A stretch of 48,082 nt of DNA from JBBIOI01 sp037443425 (GCA_037443425.1 JBBIOI010000008.1:1-48082), one strand, 5' to 3'. Positions 8,891 to 18,296 are shown, counted from the stretch's first letter. The notes: generated by a model from the letters alone, not told the origin. Numbers and translations are program-made.

Positions 8891-9447
8891 TGAAGAATAA
8901 AAGGTTATCTATATTGCTTGCAATTGCTTTTATATTTTTCATATCAATGAACGGAGAGACACAAGAAAGCGTAAAGCCGGGGAAATCAGAAAGGAAGGTT
9001 AGCAAAAGGGAGGCAGGTTTTAGTTTTGCTCGAAGTAATGCGCCCATTGATATACTTTCCGATACAGTTGAAGCAAATCAGAAACAGAGTATAATTACAT
9101 TTAAAGGGAATGTAGTTGCAAAGCAGGAAGAAATAACCCTTTATACAGATATGTTAATTGTATTATATGATCCCGATACAAAAAAGATAAGGGAAGTTCA
9201 AGCCAAAGGCAATGTAAAGATTGTTCAATTGCAAAGAAGGGCAACATGCCGCAAGGCAATATTTTATCAGCAAGAAAATAAGGTTATTCTTGAAGGTGAT
9301 GTTGTAATACGTGAGGATGATAATGTGGTGAGGGGTGAAAGGGTTACGTATTATCTCGATGAGGAGCGAAGCATTGTTGAAGCAGGAAAAGGAGGTAGGG
9401 TGAGTACAAGCATTGTTCCATCTTCAGAGGAGGCTAAGAAGAAATAG
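8890..9447 (+). CDS. lptA: LPS transport periplasmic protein LptA (OstA-like)
   Basis: Periplasmic beta-jellyroll protein forming the bridge that carries LPS to the outer membrane. A signal peptide (about residues 1-23: basic start, hydrophobic LSILLAIAFIFFIS core) precedes a Ser/Lys-rich linker and the OstA repeats (ITFKGNVVAKQEE, VQAKGNVKIVQ, LEGDVVIREDDN). I use ATG 8890, which overlaps the lptC stop, rather than the in-frame TTG at 8872, because it yields a clean signal peptide and lies downstream of GGAGG. The product is 185 residues, normal for LptA. lptB follows after 8 nt. Confidence 0.9.
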   Translation: MKNKRLSILLAIAFIFFISMNGETQESVKPGKSERKVSKREAGFSFARSNAPIDILSDTVEANQKQSIITFKGNVVAKQEEITLYTDMLIVLYDPDTKKIREVQAKGNVKIVQLQRRATCRKAIFYQQENKVILEGDVVIREDDNVVRGERVTYYLDEERSIVEAGKGGRVSTSIVPSSEEAKKK

Positions 9448-9455
9448 GGATTCTT

Positions 9456-10238
9456 ATGGAAAATATATTGATTTGTCAGGATCTGATTAAATCATTTGGC
9501 AGTAAGAAGATTATAAAGGGAGTAAATATTGAGGTTAGAGGCGGGGAGGTTGTTGGACTTCTCGGTCCAAATGGTGCTGGAAAGACTACGATCTTCTATA
9601 TGATTATAGGTATACTTAGGCCAGACAAAGGAAGACTCTTTCTTAATAGTGAAGATATTACAAATCTTCCAATGTATTTAAGGGCGAGACGTGGTATCGC
9701 ATATCTTCCACAGGAAGCCTCAGTTTTTAGAAAATTAACGGTTGAACAAAATCTTATCGCCATATTGGAGACATTGCCGATTTCTAAAGAAGAAAGAAAG
9801 GCTCGATTAGAAAACCTACTAAACGAACTGGGCCTCTCGCCTATTAGAAAGCAGAAGGCATATAGTTTATCAGGCGGAGAGAGAAGACGTGTAGAAATTA
9901 CAAGGGCACTTATCCTATCACCCCTATTCATCCTTTTAGATGAGCCATTTGCGGGGATTGATCCCATTGCTGTGCTTGATATACAAGGGATTATAAGTCA
10001 ATTGAAATCAAAGGGTATTGGAATTATAATTACAGATCATAATGTTAGAGAGACTTTGGGGGTATGTGACAGGGCATATATTGTAAATGAAGGAGAGATT
10101 CTTGAGGAAGGTACACCGGAAATGATTGCGAAAAGCGAGAAGGCAAGAAAGATCTATTTAGGGGAGGGGTTTGAACTAATAAAAGGCCGAAAAGTGGAGG
10201 GGCTTAGGACCAATTTACAAAGGAGTTTTTGGGATTAA
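9456..10238 (+). CDS. lptB: LPS export ABC transporter ATPase LptB
   Basis: Cytoplasmic ATPase that powers LPS extraction with LptF/LptG, which are not in this window. Walker A GPNGAGKT lies at about 37-44, the Q-loop in YLPQE, the signature LSGGE at 138-142, Walker B LFILLDEP at 157-164, and the switch His in ITDHN. RARRGIAYLPQEASVF is characteristic of LptB. It is 260 residues, about 18 longer than the usual 241, because of a C-terminal extension after GEGFEL that runs to 2 nt before rpoN. The extension has no recognisable motif. Confidence 0.95.
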   Translation: MENILICQDLIKSFGSKKIIKGVNIEVRGGEVVGLLGPNGAGKTTIFYMIIGILRPDKGRLFLNSEDITNLPMYLRARRGIAYLPQEASVFRKLTVEQNLIAILETLPISKEERKARLENLLNELGLSPIRKQKAYSLSGGERRRVEITRALILSPLFILLDEPFAGIDPIAVLDIQGIISQLKSKGIGIIITDHNVRETLGVCDRAYIVNEGEILEEGTPEMIAKSEKARKIYLGEGFELIKGRKVEGLRTNLQRSFWD

Positions 10239-10240
10239 AT

Positions 10241-11692
10241 ATGGCCTTAGAAATTAAACAAACACCCAAACTCACTCAGCAACTTGTCATCACGCCTCAA
10301 CTCCAGCAGGCAATAAAGCTTCTTCAACTAACCCGTATCGAACTTGTAGACCTTATAAATCAAGAGATAAAAGAAAACCCCCTTCTCGAAGAAGAGGAAG
10401 AACTAAAGGATTCAGGAGAAGAGGGTTCAGGTATTGACCAGGTAGCTGAAGAGGTAGTACAGGAGATAGAGCATACACCAGAGGTTAAATGTGAAGGTGA
10501 AGGGATAGAGGAATTCGATTGGGAAAACTACTTTGAAAATTACAATCTTTCCACTTTTGAAAGACAGGTTAAAGAAGATGGAGAAGAGAGACCAAATTTT
10601 GAAAACTTCATAACAAAAAAGACAACCCTTTCAGACCATCTTAATTGGCAGCTTGAACTATCAAATTTTACAGAAGAAGAGAAGAGAATTGGTAGCTTAA
10701 TAATTGGTAATCTTGATGATGATGGTTATCTGAAGCTTCCATTAGAAGAAATCTCAAATGAGGCAAATGTAAGTGTAGAGTTCGTTGAGGATGTCTTAAG
10801 GAGAATTCAACATTTTGATCCTGTTGGTGTTGGAGCAAGGGATTTAAGGGAATGTCTCCTTATACAGCTTGAACAGATAGACAATAGAGACCCGATCGCT
10901 GAGAAGATTGTTTCAGATTACCTATCGCTTTTAAAAAATAGAAATTACATGGCGATTGCAAAAAGATTGGGTGTTTCCGTTGAGAGGGTGACCCGTGCTG
11001 CTAAGTTGATATCAAGATTGGAACCAAAACCAGGAAGGCCTTACAGCGGAGAGATTGTACAAGAGATAATACCAGATGTTTATGTATATAAAGTAGAAGG
11101 AGAATATGTTGTATATCTAAATGATGAAGGTATTCCTAAGATCAGGATAAGTCCTTTTTATAGGGATATTTTGAGTAATATTCGTAGTGCCCCTGAAAAC
11201 GATAAAAGATATATTCAGGAGAAACTCCGTTCAGCCATATGGCTTATTAAAAGTATTCATCAGCGTCAGAGGACAATTTATAAAGTGGCTAAAAGTATTG
11301 TTAAATTCCAGAGGGAATTTTTAGATAATGGAATCAATTTTTTAAAGCCTTTGGTTTTGAGGGATGTGGCTGAAGATATAAATATGCATGAATCAACAAT
11401 AAGTAGGGTCACACATAACAAATACATGTATACGCCTCAGGGTATTTACGAGTTTAAATTCTTTTTTAACTCTGGGATTGCTTCAAGACATGGAGAGCTA
11501 TTGGCTTCTGAAAGTGTAAAGAATCTTATTAAGGAGATCATCAGTAAAGAGGATCCAAGAAAACCATATAGCGATGAACAGTTGGTTCAGATTCTGAAGG
11601 GGATGAACATAAATATTGCTCGACGGACTGTCTCGAAATATCGAGAGATGATGAAGATACTTTCATCGAATGAACGAAGAAAAATGGTCTAA
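10241..11692 (+). CDS. rpoN: RNA polymerase sigma-54 factor RpoN
   Basis: Sigma factor for -24/-12 promoters, acting with AAA+ enhancer-binding activators. The N-terminal activator-interaction region is glutamine/leucine rich (TPQLQQAIKLLQL), followed by an acidic linker, the core-binding domain, the helix-turn-helix region (VAEDINMHESTISRVTHNKYM) and the RpoN box ARRTVSKYRE at about residue 460. ATG 10241 gives the standard MALEIKQTPKLTQQL start; the in-frame TTG at 10229 is only 3 nt from the AAGGAG and adds MGLN, so it is less likely. The 483 residues are normal. The lptB-rpoN-hpf-ptsN order is widely conserved in proteobacteria. Confidence 0.96.
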   Translation: MALEIKQTPKLTQQLVITPQLQQAIKLLQLTRIELVDLINQEIKENPLLEEEEELKDSGEEGSGIDQVAEEVVQEIEHTPEVKCEGEGIEEFDWENYFENYNLSTFERQVKEDGEERPNFENFITKKTTLSDHLNWQLELSNFTEEEKRIGSLIIGNLDDDGYLKLPLEEISNEANVSVEFVEDVLRRIQHFDPVGVGARDLRECLLIQLEQIDNRDPIAEKIVSDYLSLLKNRNYMAIAKRLGVSVERVTRAAKLISRLEPKPGRPYSGEIVQEIIPDVYVYKVEGEYVVYLNDEGIPKIRISPFYRDILSNIRSAPENDKRYIQEKLRSAIWLIKSIHQRQRTIYKVAKSIVKFQREFLDNGINFLKPLVLRDVAEDINMHESTISRVTHNKYMYTPQGIYEFKFFFNSGIASRHGELLASESVKNLIKEIISKEDPRKPYSDEQLVQILKGMNINIARRTVSKYREMMKILSSNERRKMV

Positions 11693-11721
11693 TTCAAAAT
11701 AATGTGAAAAGGAGTAAATAG

Positions 11722-12267
11722 ATGCAGACTTCTATAACATTTAGACATTTGGAAGTTAATGATGGTGTAAAAGATTATGTAGAGAAGAGATTCAAGAGAT
11801 TAAAAAAATATATGAGTAATTTTAGAGACCTCCATGTTATCCTCTCACAGGAAAGATACCGTTATACTGCTGAGGCAAAGCTCATACTTAATGGGAGGCG
11901 TTTAAATAGCGAGGCAAGAGATTCAGACCTATATAAGGCGATTGACCAAATGGTTGAAAAGATAGAAAGGCAGATCCGTGAGCATAAATTAAAAGGTAAA
12001 AAGAGAAGATCAGTATCTATTTCACAAAAAGAGTCCAGAAAAGAAGATGAAGATTTATTCCAGGATCAAGATTCTATGCAATTACTTTCACTTGTTAAGA
12101 AGAAGAAAAGAATTGCCAAACCAATGTCTATTGAAGAGGCTATTTCACAGTTGAAATTATTAAAGGAAGATTATTTCTTTTTTATAAATTCAGATTCTGG
12201 CCAGATTAATGCAGTTTGCCGCTTAGGGGATGGTAAATTTGAGTGGATTGAACCACAGCCAGCATAA
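11722..12267 (+). CDS. hpf: Long-form ribosome hibernation promoting factor
   Basis: Binds the 30S subunit and drives 100S ribosome dimers in stationary phase. An N-terminal S30AE domain (residues about 1-95, with DYVEKRFKRLKKY) is followed by a charged linker and a C-terminal dimerisation domain (about 120-181, with KPMSIEEAISQLKLLKEDYFFF and the final VCRLGDGKFEWIEP). The 181 residues mark the long form that dimerises ribosomes without RMF, rather than the short enterobacterial YhbH usually seen next to rpoN. It lies 29 nt after rpoN and 17 nt before ptsN. Confidence 0.94.
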   Translation: MQTSITFRHLEVNDGVKDYVEKRFKRLKKYMSNFRDLHVILSQERYRYTAEAKLILNGRRLNSEARDSDLYKAIDQMVEKIERQIREHKLKGKKRRSVSISQKESRKEDEDLFQDQDSMQLLSLVKKKKRIAKPMSIEEAISQLKLLKEDYFFFINSDSGQINAVCRLGDGKFEWIEPQPA

Positions 12268-12284
12268 AGAAAGGAAAAGGATAG

Positions 12285-12746
12285 GTGAAGATACTTGATT
12301 TTTTAAAACAGGAATGGATTATCCTGGAGCTAAAAGGAACTGATAAGCCCTCTGTTTTAAGGGAACTTTCAGAAGTATTAGTAAAGCCCTGTGGTGTATC
12401 TTCTGTTGATGAGTTGGTTCAGATCCTCCTTGAAAGAGAGAAACTTGGGTCCACAGCAATTGAAGATGGGATTGCTATTCCGCATGGTAGATTGAAGAAA
12501 TTAAAAAATTTTTTTATCTCTTTTGGGAGATCTCCAAAGGGGGTAAATTTTGATTCAATCGATGGTAAACCAAGCCAGATTTTCTTTCTTATCATAGCGC
12601 CAGAGAATTCAGCAGTGGATAATCTGAAGCTAATTAGTCGAATCGTAACATTATTGAAGAATACTTCTTTTAGAAAGCGTTTGATGCAAGCAAAGTCACA
12701 AGCTGAGATACTTCAAATCATTGCTGAAGAGGATGAGAAATACTAA
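12285..12746 (+). CDS. ptsN: PTS regulatory protein EIIA-Ntr (PtsN)
   Basis: Nitrogen-related PTS phosphoacceptor that regulates targets such as potassium transport or kinases rather than sugar uptake. It has a single EIIA type-2 domain, 153 residues. The phosphorylatable His67 lies in AIPHGRL, preceded by REKLGSTAIEDGIA. GTG is the start codon, after AAGGAAAAGGA. It is followed 3 nt later by hprK and by HPr and EI in the same operon, so the phosphate path EI to HPr to EIIA-Ntr can be built entirely from genes here. No EIIB or EIIC is present in the window. Confidence 0.93.
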   Translation: MKILDFLKQEWIILELKGTDKPSVLRELSEVLVKPCGVSSVDELVQILLEREKLGSTAIEDGIAIPHGRLKKLKNFFISFGRSPKGVNFDSIDGKPSQIFFLIIAPENSAVDNLKLISRIVTLLKNTSFRKRLMQAKSQAEILQIIAEEDEKY

Positions 12747-12749
12747 CTG

Positions 12750-13718
12750 ATGAACAGCATAATTGTAAAGGAATTGGAAAAAGATCGTGAGTTTGGTCTG
12801 GGTTTAACCCTTATGGCCGGCCATAAGGGTTTGGGGAAAAAGATTACAGAATCCCAGGTTCAAAAGATGGGACTGGCACTAACAGGATTCGTTAAATATA
12901 TAAATCCTGAAAGGATTCAGATAATTGGAAATACTGAATTGGCATATTTCAATACCCTTGATACTGAAAGGCAGAAGGAGGTTATCAACAAGATCTGTTC
13001 AATTGACCTTTCGTGTATAGTTGTTACAAGGAATCTGCAGATCCCTGAGCTTCTTATTAAGATGGCAGATGAAAAGGGGACCCCTCTTTTTAGGACAAAT
13101 CTTAGGTCATTTGATTTTATTGAAAGGGTAACAAAGTTTCTTGAAGAGAAGCTCGCCCTTACAACAAGCATCCATGGTGTTTTAATGGATGTCTATGGGG
13201 TTGGGGTTTTAATAATAGGAAAAAGCGGAATCGGGAAGAGTGAATGTGCCCTGGACCTAATACTTAGGGGTCATCGCCTTGTGGCGGATGATATGGTTCA
13301 TATCAAGAGGCGTGCACCTTCAACGCTAATCGGAAGTGGGTTTGAAGTGATACAGCACCATATGGAGATCAGGGGCCTTGGAATAATAAATATCCGTAGT
13401 CTTTTTGGTGTTGAGGCAATAAGGGAACAAAAAAAGATTGAATTGGTTTTGGAATTGGTCGAATGGGATCATAACAGAGAGTATGATAGGTTGGGATTCG
13501 AAGAGGAGAAGTATACGATCCTGGGAGTAGATTTACCCATGTTAAGGATACCTGTAACACCTGGAAGGAACTTAACCACAATCATAGAAGTAGCAGCGAG
13601 AAATTACCTCCTTAAGGTGATGGGATATGATTCGGCATTAGAGTTTGAAAAGAGACTTCTTCGGAAGATTGAGCAAAAAGAGAGGGAGAAACTTGAAAAA
13701 GAGGGCGAGGTGGAGTGA
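12750..13718 (+). CDS. hprK: HPr kinase/phosphorylase
   Basis: Bifunctional sensor enzyme that phosphorylates HPr on Ser46 with ATP or pyrophosphate and reverses it by phosphorolysis. The N-terminal domain covers about residues 1-130; the catalytic domain has IHGVLMDVYG with the conserved His142, Walker A GKSGIGKS at 157-164, LVADD, and the HprK signature near EIRGLGIINI. The C-terminal VTPGRN...EVAARN is also typical. The 322 residues are the full length. The HPr gene downstream keeps Ser46, so the pair can work together. Its last 4 nt overlap rapZ. Confidence 0.94.
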   Translation: MNSIIVKELEKDREFGLGLTLMAGHKGLGKKITESQVQKMGLALTGFVKYINPERIQIIGNTELAYFNTLDTERQKEVINKICSIDLSCIVVTRNLQIPELLIKMADEKGTPLFRTNLRSFDFIERVTKFLEEKLALTTSIHGVLMDVYGVGVLIIGKSGIGKSECALDLILRGHRLVADDMVHIKRRAPSTLIGSGFEVIQHHMEIRGLGIINIRSLFGVEAIREQKKIELVLELVEWDHNREYDRLGFEEEKYTILGVDLPMLRIPVTPGRNLTTIIEVAARNYLLKVMGYDSALEFEKRLLRKIEQKEREKLEKEGEVE

Positions 13719-14623
13719 AGGGTATTCGAATAATTCTTATAAGTGGTCTCTCAGGATCTGGAAAGACAACAGCAATTAAGGCCTTAGAAGATATCGGTTT
13801 CTTTTGTGTTGATAACCTACCGATACTCCTCATGCCTAAATTTATTGAACTTTGTGAACAATCAGGTGGGAAGATATCTAATGTTGCAATCGTAGAAGAT
13901 ATTAGAGGTGCTGCATCATATAGTGGTTCAAAAGGAGAGAGAAGTTTTTTTGAAGATTCGAAAAAGATTATCGAAGGGTTAAGAAGAAATGGTTATTCAA
14001 TCGAGATCATATTTTTAGAGACATCTGATCATGTTCTGGTGAGAAGATTTAGCGAGACTCGCAGAGAACATCCCTTGGCAGTAGGTAGGTTAATTAGAGA
14101 TGGGATTCAACACGAAAGGGAGCTCCTTCAAGGTATAAGGGATATGGCAAACCGGATTATCGATACAACCGACTTAAATGTACATCAGCTTAAAGAGATA
14201 ATTCAGCGTTATGCACGAGAAGAGAAAAAGAGGGGGCAGATGACATTAACCCTTTTGTCCTTTGGTTATAGCTTTGGTATTCCATTTGAAGCTGACATAA
14301 TGATGGATGTACGCTTTTTACCAAATCCATACTTTGTAGAAGATCTTAAAGGGTTAAGAGGAGATAATCCACGTGTAGTTGAGTATGTATTGAGGACAGA
14401 GGAGGCACAGGAATTTTTGAAAAGGGCCTATGAGTTTATTCTCTTTTTATTACCCCTTTTTGAGAGGGAAGGAAAGACACATTTGACAATTGCCATTGGT
14501 TGCACAGGTGGAAAACATAGATCTATAGTAATTGTAAATAGGTTAGCCGAAATGTTACAGGAGGATGTTTCCAAGAGGGAGATTTTTTTGACTATTCGAC
14601 ACCGCGATGCGGAGAAAGGGTGA
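13715..14623 (+). CDS. rapZ: RapZ/YvcJ-family nucleotide-binding protein
   Basis: P-loop protein; in Escherichia coli RapZ binds glucosamine-6-phosphate and small RNAs to control GlmS levels. Walker A GLSGSGKT lies at residues 11-18, a DNLP segment near 30, and the C-terminal RNA/metabolite-binding domain carries GCTGGKHRSIVIV. Length 302 residues, usual 285-300. The GTG start at 13715 overlaps the hprK TGA by 4 nt. Its place inside the PTS operon agrees with known links between RapZ and PTS regulation; the RNA-binding role in this organism is inference. Confidence 0.92.
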   Translation: MKGIRIILISGLSGSGKTTAIKALEDIGFFCVDNLPILLMPKFIELCEQSGGKISNVAIVEDIRGAASYSGSKGERSFFEDSKKIIEGLRRNGYSIEIIFLETSDHVLVRRFSETRREHPLAVGRLIRDGIQHERELLQGIRDMANRIIDTTDLNVHQLKEIIQRYAREEKKRGQMTLTLLSFGYSFGIPFEADIMMDVRFLPNPYFVEDLKGLRGDNPRVVEYVLRTEEAQEFLKRAYEFILFLLPLFEREGKTHLTIAIGCTGGKHRSIVIVNRLAEMLQEDVSKREIFLTIRHRDAEKG

Positions 14624-14626
14624 AAA

Positions 14627-15043
14627 ATGGTTGGAGTAGTAATTGTAACACACGGTAATTTGGGCAAAGAGCTTATCAACGCTACCGAGATGGTAGTGGG
14701 AGAAGAACTGAAAAGATTTCAATCCGTTTCCATTGATCCCAAAGAGGATTCTGAGGAGATTAGAAATAAAATTATCGAGGCGATTAGAAAAGTTGATGAG
14801 GGAGATGGTGTACTAATAATGACTGATATGTATGGTGGGACACCATCTAATATAAGCCTTTCATTTTTGCAGGAGAAGAAGATAGAAGTAATCACGGGAG
14901 TAAACCTTCCGATGCTACTGAAACTCGCAACTTATAAAGACGATAAGAATATTGAGGAGCTGGCAGTATTTATTACAAATTATGGTCAAAAAAACATAAA
15001 TCTTGCAAGCGAGGTTCTTAAGAAAAAGGTTAAGAAGGAATGA
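14627..15043 (+). CDS. PTS EIIA component, mannose/fructose type
   Basis: A lone EIIA domain of the mannose family, 138 residues. The phosphorylatable His9 is in IVTHGNLG, and the MTDMYGGTPSN loop at about 65-76 is characteristic. No EIIB(Man), EIIC or EIID genes follow, so it probably acts as a regulatory phosphoacceptor in the same chain as HPr and EIIA-Ntr. Similar orphan EIIA(Man) genes occur at this position in deltaproteobacteria. It starts 3 nt after rapZ and is followed by ptsH after 27 nt. Confidence 0.9.
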   Translation: MVGVVIVTHGNLGKELINATEMVVGEELKRFQSVSIDPKEDSEEIRNKIIEAIRKVDEGDGVLIMTDMYGGTPSNISLSFLQEKKIEVITGVNLPMLLKLATYKDDKNIEELAVFITNYGQKNINLASEVLKKKVKKE

Positions 15044-15070
15044 TTGTAAAAGGGGAAAGAATCTTAAGTT

Positions 15071-15337
15071 ATGGAGGTTCGAACTTTTATCATCAGAAAT
15101 AGATTGGGGCTTCATGCAAGGGCAGCAGCATTACTCGTAAAAACTGCAAATCGATTTAGTTCAGAGGTTATCATTGAAAAAGATGGGATTGAGGTTAATG
15201 GAAAATCTATTATGGGGGTTTTAATGCTTGCAGCATCAAAGGGATCAAAAGTAACACTCAAAGTGGAGGGAGATGATGAAAAAGAGGCAATTCAGGCGAT
15301 TGCTAAATTGTTTGAAGATAAATTTGGTGAGGATTAA
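15071..15337 (+). CDS. ptsH: Phosphocarrier protein HPr
   Basis: Small phosphocarrier between enzyme I and EIIA proteins, 88 residues. Catalytic His15 sits in RLGLHARAAA. The regulatory Ser46 sits in GKSIMGVLMLAAS, so this HPr can be both PEP-phosphorylated on His and HprK-phosphorylated on Ser, consistent with hprK in the same operon. It is located 2 nt before ptsI. Confidence 0.96.
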   Translation: MEVRTFIIRNRLGLHARAAALLVKTANRFSSEVIIEKDGIEVNGKSIMGVLMLAASKGSKVTLKVEGDDEKEAIQAIAKLFEDKFGED

Positions 15338-15339
15338 AG

Positions 15340-17106
15340 ATGGTTGGTAAACATAGTTTTAATAAGATAATCCATGGAGTTGGTGCTTCTGCGGGAATTG
15401 TTATTGGAAAGGCACATATCATTGAAAGGTTTAAAGTTAGATTCCCACAGAAGCGTATCCCTGCAAGGAAGGTTAACGATGAGATAAAGCGCTTTCTTAA
15501 AGCAATCCAAGAATCTAAGGATCAATTGATAGAAATTAAAGAAAAGATCCTTGACCCTGAAATCAGAAAACATGCCTTTATCTTGGATGTCCACTTGATG
15601 ATTCTAAATGACCAGATGCTTATCAATGACACAATTAATATAATCAGAAAAAGGCAGATAAATGCTGAGTGGGCACTTGATCTTACACTTGAAAAACTAA
15701 ATACCGCTTTTCAAGCAATAGAGGATGAATATCTGAGGGAGAGAAAGAGCGATCTAAATTATATATCAGCAAGAATCTTCAGAAATCTGACAGGCAAAAA
15801 AGATGATGATATCTCGAAGATAAAAGAGAAGGTAATTGTAGTTGCCCACGATCTATCGCCTGCTGATACCCTTCAGATGAACCTAAAACATGTAGCTGGA
15901 TTCATAACCGATATTGGGGGAAAGTTTTCACACACGGCAATTCTATCTCGTTCGCTTGGTATCCCTGCAGTAGTGGGTTTGGAAGTAGCAACCTCACTTA
16001 TAAACGGAGGAGATATCCTGGCAATAGATGGAGAAACGGGAGAGGTTGTAATAAATCCAACTGAAGAGGTGTGTCGTTCATTCCTCGAAAGAAAACGGAA
16101 GAGTAGGACAATTGAAAGAGGTGTCTTGAAATATGCATACTTGCCTGCTGAGACATTGGATGGCGTAAGGATCAGGTTACAGGCCAATATTGAGATGGTG
16201 GAAGAAATCCAATCAGCAAAGACTCATGGTGCAGAGGGTATAGGGCTTTTTAGAACAGAGATCCTATATCTTAATCGGAAAGATCTTCCAAGCGAGGAGG
16301 AACATTATATAACATACAAAAAGCTGGCAGAAGAAGTATTTCCAGCCCCTGTAACTATCCGAACGCTCGATATAGGTGGAGATAAGTTTATCCCTGGATA
16401 TTCAAAGGGGAATGAGATTAATCCTGCACTGGGTTTAAGGGCTATTCGATTCAGTATAAAAGAGCCTGATATTTTCGAAACACAGTTAAGGGGAATCCTT
16501 AGGGCGAGTGTTCATGGGAAATTAAAGATTTTACTTCCTATGATATCAGGTATTGATGAGGTAAGAAAGGCCAAGGCAATCTTAGGTGATGTTAAAAGAT
16601 CTCTTCACAGATCAAAGATTCCATTTGATAGTAACATTGAGATTGGTGCAATGATAGAGATTCCATCTGCTTCTTTAATTATTGATCTCTTGAGCAAAGA
16701 AGTTGATTTCTTTAGTATAGGGACAAACGATCTTATACAGTATGCATTAGCAATAGACCGTGTTAATGAACATGTTTCGTATCTTTACGAACCTCTCCAT
16801 CCATCCATTATCAGGATAATAAAAAATATTGTTCAATCGGCAAATGAGTGTAATACTCCTGTTGCAATTTGTGGTGAGATGGCAGCAGATCCTGTCTATG
16901 TTGTCGTACTGCTTGGCTTAGGTTTAAAGGAATTTAGTATGAATCCTATTTCAATTCCAAAGGTGAAAAGGATTATAAGAAATGTGAGACTAAGTGAGGT
17001 AAAAGTTTTTGTAGAGGAGCTCTTTAAAATGCCGACTGCTAAGGAGATTGAAAAGGCTGTAAGGAAATGGCTTAACAATAGGTTTTCAGATGGTTTCTTG
17101 TATTAA
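15340..17106 (+). CDS. ptsI: PTS enzyme I (PEP-protein phosphotransferase)
   Basis: Transfers phosphate from PEP to HPr. The N-terminal HPr-binding/phosphohistidine domain includes GGKFSHTAILSRSLGIPAVV with active His198; the C-terminal TIM-barrel PEP-binding domain has GAEGIGLFRTEILY, RTLDIGGDKF, GAMIEIPSA, FSIGTNDLIQYALAIDR and a catalytic Cys in VAICGEMAADP. The 588 residues are the normal full length. It has no N-terminal GAF domain, so it is EI rather than PtsP, yet with only regulatory EIIA partners here it probably serves the nitrogen/regulatory branch too. metK follows after 26 nt. Confidence 0.96.
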   Translation: MVGKHSFNKIIHGVGASAGIVIGKAHIIERFKVRFPQKRIPARKVNDEIKRFLKAIQESKDQLIEIKEKILDPEIRKHAFILDVHLMILNDQMLINDTINIIRKRQINAEWALDLTLEKLNTAFQAIEDEYLRERKSDLNYISARIFRNLTGKKDDDISKIKEKVIVVAHDLSPADTLQMNLKHVAGFITDIGGKFSHTAILSRSLGIPAVVGLEVATSLINGGDILAIDGETGEVVINPTEEVCRSFLERKRKSRTIERGVLKYAYLPAETLDGVRIRLQANIEMVEEIQSAKTHGAEGIGLFRTEILYLNRKDLPSEEEHYITYKKLAEEVFPAPVTIRTLDIGGDKFIPGYSKGNEINPALGLRAIRFSIKEPDIFETQLRGILRASVHGKLKILLPMISGIDEVRKAKAILGDVKRSLHRSKIPFDSNIEIGAMIEIPSASLIIDLLSKEVDFFSIGTNDLIQYALAIDRVNEHVSYLYEPLHPSIIRIIKNIVQSANECNTPVAICGEMAADPVYVVVLLGLGLKEFSMNPISIPKVKRIIRNVRLSEVKVFVEELFKMPTAKEIEKAVRKWLNNRFSDGFLY

Positions 17107-17132
17107 TATTAAAATAAAGGAGGAAATATATT

Positions 17133-18296
17133 ATGTCAATGACAAACTATCTTTTTACATCTGAATCTGTGACTGAGGGACACCCTGATAAAGTTGCTGA
17201 TCAGATATCGGATGCTATTTTAGACGGGATTATTGCCCAGGACCCGGATGCAAGGGTTGCTTGCGAAACCATGGTTACGACAGGGATGGCAATTGTTGCA
17301 GGTGAGATCAGTACTTCATGTTATGTACATATACCACAAGTTGTCCGTGAAACTATAAAGGAGATCGGATATAATGACTCCTCTATGGGATTTGATTGGG
17401 AAACCTGCGCTGTTATCACTTCTATTGATGAACAATCACCTGATATAAGAATGGCAGTCAATGAAAGACCCGATCACGAACAGGGCGCTGGCGATCAGGG
17501 ACTTATGTTCGGATATGCATGCACTGAAACCCCTGAGCTTATGCCAATGCCAATCATCCTTGCACATCGTTTAACAAGGAGGCTCGCTGAGGTTAGAAAG
17601 AAGAAGATACTTGACTTTTTAAGACCGGATGGAAAATCTCAGGTAACTATTCAGTACATTGAGGGAAGGCCTGTAAGGGTTGATTCAGTAGTAATTGCAG
17701 CCCAACATTCTGAGAGTGTATCTGATATTACATTAAGGGAGGGGATACTTGAAGAGGTTATATTTAAGGTTATCCCTGAGGAATTAAGGGATAAAAATAC
17801 GAAATACTACATAAATACATCAGGCCGTTTTGTTATTGGAGGACCAAAGGCAGATTGTGGTCTTACAGGTAGAAAGATCATCGTGGATACCTATGGGGGC
17901 GTTGGAAGTCACGGTGGTGGCTGTTTTTCAGGTAAGGACCCCTCAAAGATGGATAGAAGTGCCTCTTATATGGCAAGGCATATAGCAAAAAATATAGTAG
18001 CGGCAGGTCTTGCTGAAAAATGCGAAGTTCAAATTGCCTATACTATAGGAAGGGCAGAACCAGTTTCATTGATGATAGATACTTCTGGAACATCAAAGAT
18101 ATCACCAGACAGGATCGCAGAAATCGTTCGTGATCTTTTCGATCTTAAACCAAAAGCAATAATAAGGTACCTTGACCTTTTAAGACCCATTTACAAAAAG
18201 ACTGCATGTTATGGACACTTTGGTAGAAACGAACCCGAATTCACATGGGAGAGCACACATCGGGCAGAAGAATTGAGGAAAGCTGCAGGACTTTAA
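17133..18296 (+). CDS. metK: S-adenosylmethionine synthetase
   Basis: Makes S-adenosylmethionine from methionine and ATP. All three MetK signatures are visible: an N-terminal GHPDKVADQISDAILD with metal/ATP residues, GAGDQGLMFGYA near residue 115, and GGGCFSGKDPSKMDRSA in the last third. The 387 residues are standard. An AAGGAGG ribosome binding site lies 9 nt before ATG 17133. ahcY follows, so SAM synthesis and SAH recycling are co-transcribed; mtnP elsewhere in the window handles the other SAM by-product. No SAM riboswitch fits in the 26-nt gap upstream. Confidence 0.97.
   Translation: MSMTNYLFTSESVTEGHPDKVADQISDAILDGIIAQDPDARVACETMVTTGMAIVAGEISTSCYVHIPQVVRETIKEIGYNDSSMGFDWETCAVITSIDEQSPDIRMAVNERPDHEQGAGDQGLMFGYACTETPELMPMPIILAHRLTRRLAEVRKKKILDFLRPDGKSQVTIQYIEGRPVRVDSVVIAAQHSESVSDITLREGILEEVIFKVIPEELRDKNTKYYINTSGRFVIGGPKADCGLTGRKIIVDTYGGVGSHGGGCFSGKDPSKMDRSASYMARHIAKNIVAAGLAEKCEVQIAYTIGRAEPVSLMIDTSGTSKISPDRIAEIVRDLFDLKPKAIIRYLDLLRPIYKKTACYGHFGRNEPEFTWESTHRAEELRKAAGL

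Noticed and set aside
17107..17132. SAM riboswitch upstream of metK
   Set aside because: Only 26 nt separate ptsI from metK, too little for any known SAM riboswitch.
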